From CAVQBP01 sp963740945 (lineage in GTDB: Bacteria > Bacteroidota > Ignavibacteria > Ignavibacteriales > Ignavibacteriaceae), in assembly GCA_963740945.1 (NCBI GenBank), contig CAVUGE010000014.1:62001-126000 (forward strand): a DNA stretch of 64,000 nucleotides, read 5' to 3'. Within the stretch, counting starts at the first letter, position 1. Each line of letters begins with the position of its first letter. The position numbers and the translations under genes were made by a program. Below are positions 1 through 8,985 of this stretch, in pieces. The notes beneath the pieces are model-generated. The model made no database searches, was not told where the DNA came from, and saw nothing but the letters and a program-made list of their open reading frames with translations.

Positions 1-825
1 AACTTTGGATTTCTTTTCGCTCAACAGGATATGACAGCACTTACCGAGATGCAGAAAATATTCTTCGTTTCTGAAGCAACAGGTCTTACATCAACCACTT
101 ATAATCCAGCTGCGATGAGCCTGCAAACCAATAATAACGGAGTTGTCCTAGGATATGATTTCGATAATTTTAATATTCAAGGGAACACATCCGTCTATTT
201 ATCAATGAATAATATAGGGATATCTTATCAGGATGTTTATAACACTAATAATATCCGGTTACAAAATTATGCAATAAACCTTTCTATAGGCAACGAATAC
301 TTTTCTGTGGGTACCATAAACCGCTATACTATAGCAGGGTATTCTTCTTATGAATCAAAAGAGTTTTCTTTTGATGCAGGTATTATTATAAAACCTTTAA
401 ATTTTATTTCATTTGGCCTGTTGGCAAAAAATCTTAGTGAAACAATTCTAGATAGTTTGAATTATATAAGAAGTTATACTGCTGGAATAGGATTTACTTT
501 TTTTGATGAAACTTTGAATCTCTTTGCTGATGCAGACTTTAAAGACAATTCTAAAATTAATGATCTATCAGGTAAAATTGGGCTGGTTATCGCTCCATTA
601 AATTTATTTGAATTTCGCGGAGGTATAATTCTTAATCCCCAGGACGTAATTGATTTAAGGGAAAATAATCCTAAAATAATAGATCTTAAATATGAAGCAT
701 TTATCGCTGCAAGCTTTTTAATTAAAAATACAATTAGAGTTACTGCAGCAACCAGATTTAATGATAAAGGAGAGCGAACAAGGTTTTCGGCTATTATTGC
801 TTTCCCGTTATCCGAAACAAAATAA
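1..825 (+). CDS. PorV/UPF0164-like outer-membrane beta-barrel protein (5' end outside window)
   Basis: The reading frame is open from base 1. It starts with the end of a signal peptide (FLFAQQD), so the true start lies upstream and the ATG at 31 is internal. A signal peptidase site after the alanine fits a secreted product. The rest has alternating hydrophobic/polar strands, a conserved NPAAMS near residue 25, and an ending in short amphipathic strands, as in the PorV/UPF0164 family of Bacteroidetes outer-membrane proteins. PorV itself is a type IX secretion shuttle, but paralogues of unknown role are common, so the exact role is open. The next gene starts 69 bases downstream. Confidence 0.6.
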   Translation, partial: NFGFLFAQQDMTALTEMQKIFFVSEATGLTSTTYNPAAMSLQTNNNGVVLGYDFDNFNIQGNTSVYLSMNNIGISYQDVYNTNNIRLQNYAINLSIGNEYFSVGTINRYTIAGYSSYESKEFSFDAGIIIKPLNFISFGLLAKNLSETILDSLNYIRSYTAGIGFTFFDETLNLFADADFKDNSKINDLSGKIGLVIAPLNLFEFRGGIILNPQDVIDLRENNPKIIDLKYEAFIAASFLIKNTIRVTAATRFNDKGERTRFSAIIAFPLSETK

Positions 826-894
826 TAAATTATAAAATGAACTTAAAATTAATAGTGGAAAAATAATGACTGAAATGAGGGTTGTGAAAAAATC

Positions 895-1404
895 ATGTTG
901 AATTCAAAAAATAATCAAGATTACACTATCGATAAAAAGCTCTACCAACAAAGACTCAAAATACAACTGGAAGGGTGGAAAACTGAAGTTGATAAACTGA
1001 TTGAAGATGCATCATTTGCTGCAGTAGAAGATAAATTAGAGATTAAAAATAGTATAGAGAAACTTAAAAATAAGATTGATGAAGGCAAAAAAAAATTAGA
1101 AGAAATTGAACAATCTGACGATAGTTTATGGGAATTAATTAAGGAGGGAATAGAAGCTTACTGGGAATTATTAAAAATAAATATAGAAGAGTATTTATAT
1201 AAGCATAGATATAAAGGAGAAATAGAAATGAATAAAAATGATGAAAAATCTTCGGAAGAAAAAATAACTGTGGAAGAATTTGAAAGGGAAATATATGAGC
1301 GAGCACACCAAATCTTTCTTGAGAGAGGCGAAAAAGAAGGTGAAGCTCTATCAGACTGGCTTCAAGCGGAAAAGGAAATAAAGAAAAGATACAACATCAC
1401 TTAA
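895..1404 (+). CDS. Coiled-coil protein with C-terminal DUF2934 domain
   Basis: A 169-residue soluble protein with no signal peptide. Residues ~10-75 are a highly charged, heptad-like helix (many K/E/L), as in sll1863-type stress-response coiled coils. Residues ~125-169 match DUF2934: an ERAHQIFLERG segment, then a DWLQAEKEI segment. DUF2934 proteins are short and often sit near stress genes; no activity is known. The ATG at 895 is preceded only by a weak purine-rich stretch. It follows the barrel gene in the same direction, and a terminator-like hairpin lies ~320 bases downstream. Confidence 0.6.
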   Translation: MLNSKNNQDYTIDKKLYQQRLKIQLEGWKTEVDKLIEDASFAAVEDKLEIKNSIEKLKNKIDEGKKKLEEIEQSDDSLWELIKEGIEAYWELLKINIEEYLYKHRYKGEIEMNKNDEKSSEEKITVEEFEREIYERAHQIFLERGEKEGEALSDWLQAEKEIKKRYNIT

Positions 1405-1720
1405 TAAAAGTTATTAATGAAATGAAATTATGGATATTATTAATTTGATTATTGTTTTTATAGCACTTGTAATAGCATAAACCTAAGACATTTAATAAAT
1501 TTAGATTAAATATTAATTTCATGATTTATTATTAGATGAAAAATTTATTTGTACATGTTGTATGAGGAACAATTAAGCCAGAGGCTCACAAATAATTTTT
1601 AATAGGATTACTTATGTCAAGAAATATGTTAAATTTTGATTCTGAGGGTGGTTTTTTCCAAGTAGGGGTAAATAGTGGACAAGAAAGAAAAAGTGGACTT
1701 AGAGAGGAAAAAAAGGGTGA

Positions 1721-1748
1721 AAACCTACGCTATTTCGTAGGGTTTTTT
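1721..1748 (+). terminator. Rho-independent terminator-like hairpin
   Basis: CCTACG (1724-1729) pairs with CGTAGG (1736-1741) around the loop CTATTT. Flanking AAA/TTT extend the stem past one bulged G, and six T follow. It could end a transcript from the upstream plus-strand genes. Confidence 0.5.
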
Positions 1749-1800
1749 AGAGTTGGGTTAATGGAAATAAAGAGAATTAATAAGAGTTATATGAAATAAT

Positions 1801-1866
1801 AAACCTCTCCATGAGCGATTGATAAATAATATAAGTTTTCCAATCACTATAAGGGAGGAGAGGTTT
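1801..1866. repeat. Long inverted repeat (66 bp hairpin)
   Basis: AAACCTCTCC at 1801-1810 is perfectly complementary to GGAGAGGTTT at 1857-1866. A second inner pair, GCGATTG (1815-1821) with CAATCAC (1841-1847), has one mismatch. Both sides could fold into one interrupted hairpin. No T-run follows, so it is not a plain terminator. It could be a small structured RNA or a miniature transposon relic. Confidence 0.45.
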
Positions 1867-1922
1867 AACAATAATTAGATGCGGTCTAATATATAATAGC
1901 ACTCAAGATAAAATAAGATTTA

Positions 1923-2468
1923 TTACATTTCATAGCTTATCTTAAAGGTAACATTTCTTCTCTCTTCAAAGCTTGCACCGCTGAAAAATGCTCCTTTAAT
2001 TAAATGGGCATGATCCAGCAAATTTGTTATATAGATAGAAGGTTCAATAGTATGATTATCACCGGGATTAAATATATAACCTACTGATAAATTAAATATC
2101 CATGAAGGTGTTGTATGTGAATCAAAGTCATCATTACCATTTGCTAAACCGCTTCCATAAATTCCAACCAGATTAAGAAACCAATTTTTCGGCTGGTAAT
2201 TTAATCCCACTACTGCAGCTAATCTTTCATCATGATCCAGATCAAATGGTGTATCAGGCGGGAGAAATCCTCCGGATACAGGACCCGTTCCGTACGCATG
2301 AATAATTGAGAGATTAACATATCCCGATAAAGGACTTTCCGGATTACTGAAAATTAAGCTTAATTCTATCCCATTTATTTTCACCTGGTTTATATTAACA
2401 TTCACTCTAATTGTGCTGGAACCAAGAGTCTCATCATTCAGGCCAGGTGAAGAATCTTTAAGCTTCTT
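1923..2468 (-). pseudogene. C-terminal fragment of a TonB-dependent receptor
   Basis: The frame encodes the last ~180 residues of a TonB-dependent receptor barrel: strand-like repeats (NFLNLVGIYGSG-type segments), an NLSVGYIFNPG segment, a conserved ITNLLDHAH loop and an aromatic/hydrophobic C-terminus (FKISYEM). Receptor-like sequence extends upstream of the GTG at 2405 to about 2456 (SSPGLNDETLGSSTIRVNV), then meets an in-frame TGA at 2469-2471. The plug domain and most of the barrel (full length would be 650-900 residues) are missing, so this is a truncated relic. The small His-rich gene at 2596-2940 lies just upstream in the same direction. Confidence 0.65.
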
Positions 2469-2491
2469 TCAAATTTTAGGTTTTTTTATAA

Positions 2492-2579
2492 TGCAGAAGA
2501 AGAGTTCATAGAACATTTAATATCAACGCACTACATCGATAAAACTATGGTTATATTTTACTTTGAGAATTCTTCTGCA
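2492..2579. repeat. Inverted repeat between receptor fragment and small gene
   Basis: TGCAGAAGAA (2492-2501) is complementary to TTCTTCTGCA (2570-2579), separated by 68 bases. It lies exactly between the truncated receptor and the duplicated small gene, and could mark a rearrangement or be a residual mobile-element end. Confidence 0.35.
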
Positions 2580-2595
2580 GAAAGAAGTTATTAGG

Positions 2596-2940
2596 TTAGG
2601 AAACTTTTGAAGGAGGGGCTCTAAGATGGTGTTTGTAATTGAACTCTTGTTTGGGAACTTTGTTATGATGGTTTAATGGAATACAGACTTCACTATTTAT
2701 AGCTTCCGAAATTAAAACCGGAACATAATTGATATTATCAATACTATTGCTAAAATGTGCAACGATACATTCGCCGTTTACATCTGAAAATTTATCAAAA
2801 GGATTCGGTGTTTGACTTTCCGGAACCGGTACTAAGTTATAATTCTCTTGCTGAAAATTATAATGATGGTAATGGAAAATTGTGAGAGAGATTAAAAATA
2901 AATAAGCAATTAAGAAGATGCTGGAATATTGTCTGCTATA
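2596..2940 (-). pseudogene. Copy 1 of small His-rich single-TM protein (start lost)
   Basis: The minus-strand frame encodes a near-identical copy of the protein at 8316-8681: one membrane segment, then FHYHHYNFQQENY, a conserved NGECIVAHFSNSIDNINYV stretch and the C-terminus HHLRAPPSKVS. The ~345 bases are highly similar between copies, but the first ~12 codons of copy 2 have no counterpart here. No ATG, GTG or TTG is available in frame before the membrane segment, because the 5' end runs into the universal-stress gene. It may be dead, or use a rare start. Its downstream neighbour is the truncated TonB receptor. Confidence 0.6.
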
Positions 2941-2942
2941 AT

Positions 2943-3359
2943 TTATTCGGCTTTTATAAGGAGAACGGGAATGCTAATACTGTGACGGACTCTTGTTGCT
3001 GTTGTTCCATATAACAAATCATAAAGGAAACGGTGACCATGCGTGCTCATAGCAATAAGATCACAATTCTCTTGTTTAGCCCACTTAATTATTTCATTAG
3101 CAGGCTCACCGTAGGCAAGCTCTGCTTCGGCTTGAATATTATTAGCAATAAATTCCTTTTTGATTTTTTCCAGGTAAGCCAAATCTTGTTCAATTTCGGG
3201 GCTAACAGCATCTTGACCAAAAAATCTGGCAGCCCAACCGTCAGCCACATGTAATAATATTACCATGCTCGAAGCCAATTTGGCAAGCTGCTTCACATGT
3301 TCTATAATTATTCTATCGGTTGAGGTACTATCCAGAGTAACAAGAATTTTTTTATACAT
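2943..3359 (-). CDS. Universal stress protein (UspA family)
   Basis: 138 residues, one Usp domain of normal length. It begins with the family signature YKKILVTLDST (beta-1 with the nucleotide-contacting aspartate) and ends with the ATP-site region STHGHRFLYDLLYGTTATRV, followed by the final strand SIPVLLI. The usual GxxG of ATP-binding members is imperfect (GHRF), so nucleotide binding is uncertain. It lies 22 bases downstream of the Nramp gene in the same direction, so it is probably co-transcribed and linked to metal stress. Confidence 0.85.
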   Translation of the reverse strand: MYKKILVTLDSTSTDRIIIEHVKQLAKLASSMVILLHVADGWAARFFGQDAVSPEIEQDLAYLEKIKKEFIANNIQAEAELAYGEPANEIIKWAKQENCDLIAMSTHGHRFLYDLLYGTTATRVRHSISIPVLLIKAE

Positions 3360-3381
3360 ATTGTACCATTATTAAAAGTTG

Positions 3382-4821
3382 TTAACTACCTGCAATTACT
3401 CTCCAGGCTGCTGCTAAAGAATCCGGCAATCCATAAATATCTAATGCCGTAATCAACAAAGCGCTACCCCAACCTAATATAAGTAGAAACCAGCCGAGTT
3501 TCCATTCTCCCATTCTTTTGCCTGAGCTTGTGAACTGAAGCATTGGAAACATTGCAAACGGAAGCTGCAGAGCCAGTATCACCTGACTTAAAGTGAGAAG
3601 GTCGGTTACACTACTGTTCCCGCGAATACCGATAATGAAAACCGTGGGAATAATTGCAATTGAACGTGTGATAAGTCTACGTATCCAAGGTTTTATTCTC
3701 CAGTGCATAAAACCTTCCATAACCACCTGTCCTGCAAGTGTACCGGTAATAGTACTGCTTTGGCCACTTGCTAAAAGCGCCACTGCGAACAATACACTTG
3801 CTGCCGTAACACCTAATAAAGGAGCAAGGGTAAGATACGCAACACGAATCCAATCACTATCGGCAGCAAACTTTACTACTTCTCCTCCAGCTATTACTAC
3901 GCTTGATTTTCCGTAAAATACCATAGCAGCAAGTACAAGAATTGCAGCATTTACAAAAAATGCAATTGTCAATGCTACAACCGAATCAATAGTATTAAAC
4001 CGGATAGCTTTCTTGATAGATGCTTTATCTTTCTGCAGCTTTCGGCTTTGTACTAATGCTGAATGAAGGTATAAATTGTGAGGCATCACAGTTGCACCAA
4101 CTATACCGATTGCAACGTAAATCATTCCAACCTGCCGGAAAGCCGGTGAAATAAGCGCTTTTCCCATTTCAAGGAAGCTTGGCTGTGTCTCAGGCAGAAT
4201 AAAGATTTCAATGAAATAACATATTCCGATTGTGGAAATAAGTAAAAGCACTACAGCTTCAATAGTGCGCATACCAAAATTCTGAAGCCCCAAAAGCAAT
4301 ATCACATCAAAACCTGTTATAATCACTGCCCATAAAAGCGGGATATGAAATAGTAGATTTAATGCAACAGCACTGCCTAATACTTCGGCCATATCGCATG
4401 CGGCAATTTGGATTTCAGTAAACAGCCAGTTTGGCATCCGTGTCCATCTGGGATACCAGTCACCGCAGCATTGAGCCAGATCTTTACCGGTAACAATACC
4501 GAGACGTGCCGCAATTACCTGTAAAAAAATTGCCATCAAGCTTGCCAGACCTACAACCCAAAGTAACTCATATCTATATTGAGCACCTCCCATTAGGTCA
4601 GTTCCCCAGTTACCAGGGTCCATATATCCAACACTAATTAGAAGGGCGGGGCCTACAAAAGCTTTCCAATGCTGCCAAAATCCGGCGGAATGAGGTGGGA
4701 CTTTCACAGTGCTGTGAACTCCTTCCAATGAAAGATGTAATTCTTTAGTTGTTTTAACATCATTTTTATTGAATTCTTTTAGATTATCCCGCATTTTTCG
4801 GTTGAATTTCTCTTTATTCAT
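3382..4821 (-). CDS. mntH: Nramp-family divalent metal (Mn2+) transporter
   Basis: 479 residues with ~11 membrane segments, the normal size for Nramp proteins. The metal-binding motif DPGN is at residues 68-71, and the second signature MPHNLYLH is in the sixth helix. A hydrophilic ~45-residue N-terminal tail carries His/Glu residues. Family role: proton-coupled import of Mn2+ (or Fe2+) across the inner membrane. It sits between an outer-membrane transporter gene (22 bases upstream) and a Usp gene (22 bases downstream), and a DtxR/MntR-type regulator diverges from the same region. This supports a manganese-homeostasis operon. Confidence 0.85.
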   Translation of the reverse strand: MNKEKFNRKMRDNLKEFNKNDVKTTKELHLSLEGVHSTVKVPPHSAGFWQHWKAFVGPALLISVGYMDPGNWGTDLMGGAQYRYELLWVVGLASLMAIFLQVIAARLGIVTGKDLAQCCGDWYPRWTRMPNWLFTEIQIAACDMAEVLGSAVALNLLFHIPLLWAVIITGFDVILLLGLQNFGMRTIEAVVLLLISTIGICYFIEIFILPETQPSFLEMGKALISPAFRQVGMIYVAIGIVGATVMPHNLYLHSALVQSRKLQKDKASIKKAIRFNTIDSVVALTIAFFVNAAILVLAAMVFYGKSSVVIAGGEVVKFAADSDWIRVAYLTLAPLLGVTAASVLFAVALLASGQSSTITGTLAGQVVMEGFMHWRIKPWIRRLITRSIAIIPTVFIIGIRGNSSVTDLLTLSQVILALQLPFAMFPMLQFTSSGKRMGEWKLGWFLLILGWGSALLITALDIYGLPDSLAAAWRVIAGS

Positions 4822-4843
4822 TTTTATATCTCTTAATATCTAC

Positions 4844-5656
4844 TTATGGAATTCTAAGTGATGCGCCGGTTCCGACGAACCAATTCTTGAAATTTGAAAA
4901 AGATTCATTCCCAGCAGAAACATCAATTTGAAAATTATTTATTGGACGGATGGCTAACCCCAAATCTATATTATTATTTGCTTGACGCCTTTTAGATGCA
5001 TCTCCATAAAATTCAACGAATGAATCGAAATTATCTGAAATGCTGATACCAAAGGATGAACTATAAAGAAATACTGGAATTCTTTCATCACTGTTCCAAT
5101 GGCTGCCGATATTTATGCCTACGGATAGAGGCCCGGTCAAATCTCTGCCGTAAGCGAAAATAAATTCCGGTTCAATATTTTTCGGCTTTGTAGCTTTATT
5201 GCCAAGAGGCAAAAAAAACTGTAACAGCAATCCCAGATCCAGACCGCTGAAATCTTTTTTCAAAAATTGATACTTTCCGCCAAACAATAAATTATTAAAT
5301 CCGTAATTGCTTGTAGAAATGCCGTTTTTTCTTTCAACCTGATTTAAGTAATCCCCTCCAAGTCTAAGTTCTATGTTATCTAGTATACCTATCCTTGCTA
5401 ACAAACTGGAGTAAGTGTAATTATGAATATCAACAATGTTCCCGTCAAGATAAGTCTTTTGATACTCAAGTAATATTCCATCTTCAAACTGGAAGTATCT
5501 GTAAGGAACGACAACGGCAGACTCGGTTATATCCGGTCTATCCGTATTTATTTCATTTGTGCTCTGTTGAGCCCATAATTTTTGAGATAAAAGGAGGAAG
5601 CCTGTTAATAACAACATACAAGAATTTAAAAAACTATTATTAATATAGAACTGCAT
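4844..5656 (-). CDS. Outer-membrane transporter (MetA-phenol-pathway-like, PF13557 type)
   Basis: 270 residues. An N-terminal signal peptide (hydrophobic core LLLTGFLLLSQ, then WAQQ) is followed by INTDRPDITESAVVVPY, the hallmark start of the 'putative MetA-pathway of phenol degradation' outer-membrane family. Regular beta strands continue to a C-terminal GTGASLRIP. Family members are predicted porin-like barrels of unknown substrate. As the first gene of the Nramp-Usp operon it may be the outer-membrane metal channel (inference). The start at 5656 has only a weak ribosome-binding site. Confidence 0.65.
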   Translation of the reverse strand: MQFYINNSFLNSCMLLLTGFLLLSQKLWAQQSTNEINTDRPDITESAVVVPYRYFQFEDGILLEYQKTYLDGNIVDIHNYTYSSLLARIGILDNIELRLGGDYLNQVERKNGISTSNYGFNNLLFGGKYQFLKKDFSGLDLGLLLQFFLPLGNKATKPKNIEPEFIFAYGRDLTGPLSVGINIGSHWNSDERIPVFLYSSSFGISISDNFDSFVEFYGDASKRRQANNNIDLGLAIRPINNFQIDVSAGNESFSNFKNWFVGTGASLRIP

Positions 5657-5702
5657 TGTTTCTTGATGCTTACTAATAGATTATTATAGAAAGTAAATAA
5701 AC

Positions 5703-5716
5703 TTAGATTATTCTAA
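5703..5716. promoter_or_regulatory. Candidate MntR/DtxR operator
   Basis: TTAGATTATTCTAA is a 14-bp palindrome with one mismatched pair, in the 175-bp divergent region between the outer-membrane transporter (start 5656) and the MntR-like gene (start 5832). DtxR/MntR regulators bind AT-rich palindromes with TTAG...CTAA arms. The placement ~50 bp upstream of the transporter start is suitable for repression. Inferred only from symmetry and position. Confidence 0.35.
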
Positions 5717-5831
5717 CAAATAATTTAGTTAAATATAACATAGATTAATGATGCAGTCAAGTGATTCGTACAATATTGTTAGAACCCTAAAAAACAATTA
5801 TATTTATTAAGTAATATCTTAATATGTCGCA

Positions 5832-6488
5832 ATGAACTCCCTTACAGAAGAAAATTATCTTAAAGCTTTATTAACATTAGCAGGGGAGACGGGTGAAGTA
5901 AATGTTAATGAACTTTCGAAAAAATTAGGGATAAAAATGCCTACCGTTACCAGTATGATGAAGGCGTTTTCACGAAAGAAACTAGTACATTATGAGAGAT
6001 ATAAACCCTTACGGCTTACCGGTAAAGGGAGAAAAGAAGCAGCATTGATTATCCGCAAACATCGTCTTACAGAGATGTTTCTGGTAGAAAAAATGGGGTT
6101 TGGATGGGAAGGAGTGCATGAGATAGCAGAACAGATCGAGCATATTGATGCTCCTGAACTCTTCGATAGAATTGATAAAATACTTAATTTTCCTAAAATA
6201 GATCCGCATGGTGAACCTATACCCGATGAAACAGGAAAAATAAAAAAGGAACACTACCTCAAACTTAGTGATTGCAATCAGGGAGATACTGTAAAATTCT
6301 CTGCTGTATCGAATACTTCTAGTGAATTTTTAAACTTTCTTAATAATAGAGAGTTGCTATTAGATATGATAATTAAAGTAATTTCTGTCGAACAATTCGA
6401 CGGCAGCATGGTTATTAGCTATGACAAAAGAAAATCAGAAACTTTAAGTCGTACGATTTGTGAAAGATTACTGGTGCAAAATATATAA
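5832..6488 (+). CDS. mntR: DtxR/MntR-family metal-dependent regulator
   Basis: 218 residues. An N-terminal winged helix (residues ~1-60: ENYLKALLTLAGE, then NVNELSKKLGIKMPTVTSMM) is followed by the metal-binding dimerization domain (residues ~65-140) with the expected RKHRLTEMFLVEKMGFGW and VHEIAEQIEHI segments (H and E ligands). A C-terminal FeoA/SH3-like domain follows (residues ~145-218). It is divergent from the transporter-Nramp-Usp operon and very probably represses it when Mn2+ (or Fe2+) is plentiful. The ATG at 5832 begins the conserved MNSLTEENYLKAL. Confidence 0.8.
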   Translation: MNSLTEENYLKALLTLAGETGEVNVNELSKKLGIKMPTVTSMMKAFSRKKLVHYERYKPLRLTGKGRKEAALIIRKHRLTEMFLVEKMGFGWEGVHEIAEQIEHIDAPELFDRIDKILNFPKIDPHGEPIPDETGKIKKEHYLKLSDCNQGDTVKFSAVSNTSSEFLNFLNNRELLLDMIIKVISVEQFDGSMVISYDKRKSETLSRTICERLLVQNI

Positions 6489-6496
6489 GATTTTGT

Positions 6497-8161
6497 TTAA
6501 TTAATTATAGCAAATTTACCAATTATTTTAGTATCTCCGGATTTGATTGTATAAATATATACTCCGCTTGAAAGCTTCTCATTATTTTCATTTCTCCCGT
6601 TCCACTTAATTACATTTTGATCCAGGTATAAGCTTAATTTTTGAAATGAAGAAAAAATTAATTCCATTGCAATTGAATAAATATTAAACTGAACATTAAC
6701 ATTATTACCTAAATCAGCAGGGATGTAGAGAAAGGTATTTTTTGAATAATTAAAAGGGGAAGGAAATGGACTACTTAATTGACCTGCTAAACTTTGACCT
6801 GACCGAACGATAGAATTATTAAGTATTTCAGATGTAGTCCAATAAATACTATTACTTGTAGAAAATTCTATAAAATAATTATTATTTATCTTTGCAGCGT
6901 TATTTACAGGATGATCATATAAAATAAAACTAAAAGGATAAGACGAGTGTGTATTATTATTTGCATTCTGAACATCTGAATTTGTTATAATTGTAACCAA
7001 AGTATCATTAACTGCAGGATTTATAATTGTAACAAAGCTGTTTGATGATGGTCCGGCCGTCAATTGAATAGTTGAGCCTGGATTATAATTTAACCTTGAT
7101 AAAGGTTTTACGAGAGGATAAAAACGCGCATCTTCAAAATATTGACCCGGAATTGTTCTATAATTCGTATAATACATCCAAATAGCAAAATTATTGAGTT
7201 CAGCTGCAAATGTTGAACCATATATCTGAATAGCTTTATTAATAGCATCCATAGCTCTCATCTGGTCCATAAGTTCCCACTCTTTTACGATTATACCGGG
7301 CCCAAAACGATCATTCTGGTATATATCCCAAATCCCTAATGCAAACTCTTCAATGGTTCCGTTAACAGCAAAGCTTTTTTGTGTATCATTAAAATATGTA
7401 GGCAAATATTGTAAATAATCTTTTATAGTTTTAAAAACAAAATGTTCCATGGCAGTTGCTGAAAGTTCATAAAAAAATTCATCATCAGATATCCTGTTAA
7501 CATAATTTCCAATATGAATCGCATGGGCAAATTCATGCGCAGCAGTAACTCTTGCTGCATCTATTCCTGTAGTAGGAAATCCCGTAAAGTCATTGTTTAT
7601 TGCAGTGTAAGCAGTATACTTTCCCGAACCCTGATTAATTTCAATTTCAGGGACTGTATAACCATAGATTCCTTTGCCGGTATTTATAATATAGATATCA
7701 TATCTATTATCATCCCCAGCACCATTGTCTGCAGGTGGAGGGGGGTAACCGAAATCGGTTACTTCAAAATTATAAACTGAATCTAGAGCTGCAGCAAACA
7801 ATTGAAGATTATAAGTTGGCGTATCCGTACCGGATCTATTATAATGTATTCTGAAAAAATTATTTGGTGAAATAAAACTTGTATCCGAAACAGGCCTATT
7901 AAGCAAACTTTTCAAAATGTTTTTCTGTTGCTGATTGAAAGATCCAAGATTAATTCTGATTGCATTGAAAAGGCTTGTTGCACTTTTTAAATGGATAGTA
8001 TCTGCAGTAAAAGGTAAATTTATATTTCTTAAAAGGTCGGGTCGTCTTATTTTTATGGCAGAATAGTATAAAGAATCCAATTGCCTGCTGGTTAGCTGCT
8101 GAGCTTTAGCTGAAAGAGAAATTAATAATAAAAGGATTAAAAAAGGAATATATTTAAACAT
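6497..8161 (-). CDS. Secreted MXAN_6640-like metalloprotease with type IX sorting domain
   Basis: 554 residues: signal peptide (LILLLLISLSAKAQ), then a protease domain with the zinc motif HEFAHAIH at ~residues 208-215, preceded by GDDNRYDIYIINTG. This matches the family named MXAN_6640 putative metalloprotease. The last ~80 residues are a Por secretion (type IX) C-terminal sorting domain: NVQFNIYSIAMELI, then WNGRNENNEKLSSGVYIY and KFAIIN. The protein is expected to cross the outer membrane and be anchored or released. It converges on mntR with an 8-base gap and is unrelated to it in function. No lesions are seen. Confidence 0.8.
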   Translation of the reverse strand: MFKYIPFLILLLLISLSAKAQQLTSRQLDSLYYSAIKIRRPDLLRNINLPFTADTIHLKSATSLFNAIRINLGSFNQQQKNILKSLLNRPVSDTSFISPNNFFRIHYNRSGTDTPTYNLQLFAAALDSVYNFEVTDFGYPPPPADNGAGDDNRYDIYIINTGKGIYGYTVPEIEINQGSGKYTAYTAINNDFTGFPTTGIDAARVTAAHEFAHAIHIGNYVNRISDDEFFYELSATAMEHFVFKTIKDYLQYLPTYFNDTQKSFAVNGTIEEFALGIWDIYQNDRFGPGIIVKEWELMDQMRAMDAINKAIQIYGSTFAAELNNFAIWMYYTNYRTIPGQYFEDARFYPLVKPLSRLNYNPGSTIQLTAGPSSNSFVTIINPAVNDTLVTIITNSDVQNANNNTHSSYPFSFILYDHPVNNAAKINNNYFIEFSTSNSIYWTTSEILNNSIVRSGQSLAGQLSSPFPSPFNYSKNTFLYIPADLGNNVNVQFNIYSIAMELIFSSFQKLSLYLDQNVIKWNGRNENNEKLSSGVYIYTIKSGDTKIIGKFAIIN

Positions 8162-8315
8162 TAATTTTCAAATCCTAAATAGATATATATAAAAAGATTC
8201 AATTATGTTTTTATCAAGATAATGTACAACTTTATATAAAAAGCATGAATAAAATAAACTTGAACTAATTACTCAATTTTGTTTTAAGAATTTCTTTACA
8301 TACTGAAATATTAGG

Positions 8316-8681
8316 TTAGGAAACTTTTAAAGGAGGGGCTCTAAGATGGTGTTTATAATTGAATTCCAGCTTTGGAAATATATTATCACTATTTAATGAA
8401 AGACAGACCTCACTATTTGCTATTTCCGAATTGAAAATAGGAACATAATTGATATTATCAATACTATTGCTAAAATGTGCAACGATACATTCGCCGTTTA
8501 CATCTGAAAATTTATCAAGGGGATTCGGTGTTTGACTTTCCGGAACCGGTACTAAGTTATAATTCTCCTGCTGAAAATTATAATGATGGTAATGGAAAAT
8601 TGTGAGAGAGATTAAAAATAAATAAGCATATAAAAAGATGTAAGAATATTGACGAGTAAACTTATATAGATATTTCTTCAC
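8316..8681 (-). CDS. Small His-rich single-TM protein (copy 2, intact)
   Basis: 121 residues. One N-terminal membrane segment (IFLYAYLFLISLTIF) is followed by HYHHYNFQQENY, a conserved GECIVAHFSNSIDNINYV stretch with one Cys, and the C-terminus HHLRAPPLKVS. I do not recognise a named family. Small proteins of this shape, ending in an RAPP motif, occur near TonB receptors in Bacteroidetes relatives. Here it lies divergently 304 bases from a TonB receptor pseudogene, and its near-duplicate at 2596-2940 adjoins another receptor fragment. A role in metal or TonB-linked uptake is inference. Confidence 0.6.
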   Translation of the reverse strand: MKKYLYKFTRQYSYIFLYAYLFLISLTIFHYHHYNFQQENYNLVPVPESQTPNPLDKFSDVNGECIVAHFSNSIDNINYVPIFNSEIANSEVCLSLNSDNIFPKLEFNYKHHLRAPPLKVS

Positions 8682-8985
8682 TTTTAGAACTATAGATTAT
8701 TTAATTTTAAAATATTAAATATTTAACAAAAAACAAATATTTCTGGTCAAAACAAAATCTTTTTATATCTGAAAACTCCTTTTATTAGCCCATCGAAATT
8801 GCAAAATGATGAGGATATAAGAATATCCAGATTTGATTTATGTCAGAACAATTTTTGTATAGCTCTAAAGTTTTAAAATAAAGGCTCATATTGAATAAAG
8901 TATTTTATATTTATATTTCTGGTTATTATAACAGATATTTTATAGCTGCTAAATCAAATTAAATTTCAATGATTAGAGGAGAATA
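8682..8985. other. Divergent intergenic region
   Basis: 304 bases of AT-rich DNA between the small His-rich gene (minus) and the TonB receptor pseudogene (plus). A good ribosome-binding site (GAGGAG at ~8976) precedes the receptor ATG at 8986. I see no hairpin or conserved riboswitch element in it. Confidence 0.4.

Larger units (their letters stand above)
1405..1922. other. Non-coding stretch with two hairpins
   Basis: No convincing gene. A 61-codon plus-strand reading frame at 1614-1799 has low-complexity composition and contains a hairpin, so I do not call it. The stretch holds a terminator-like hairpin (1721-1748) and a long inverted repeat (1801-1866). Confidence 0.5.

Noticed and set aside
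1614..1799. 61-codon plus-strand frame in the gap after the DUF2934 gene
   Set aside because: Low-complexity G/K/R-rich product, contains a hairpin, no domain or neighbour support.
2591..2600. TTAGGTTAGG resembling a DtxR half-site (also at 8311-8320)
   Set aside because: It overlaps the 3' ends of the duplicated small gene; there is no second half and no promoter context.
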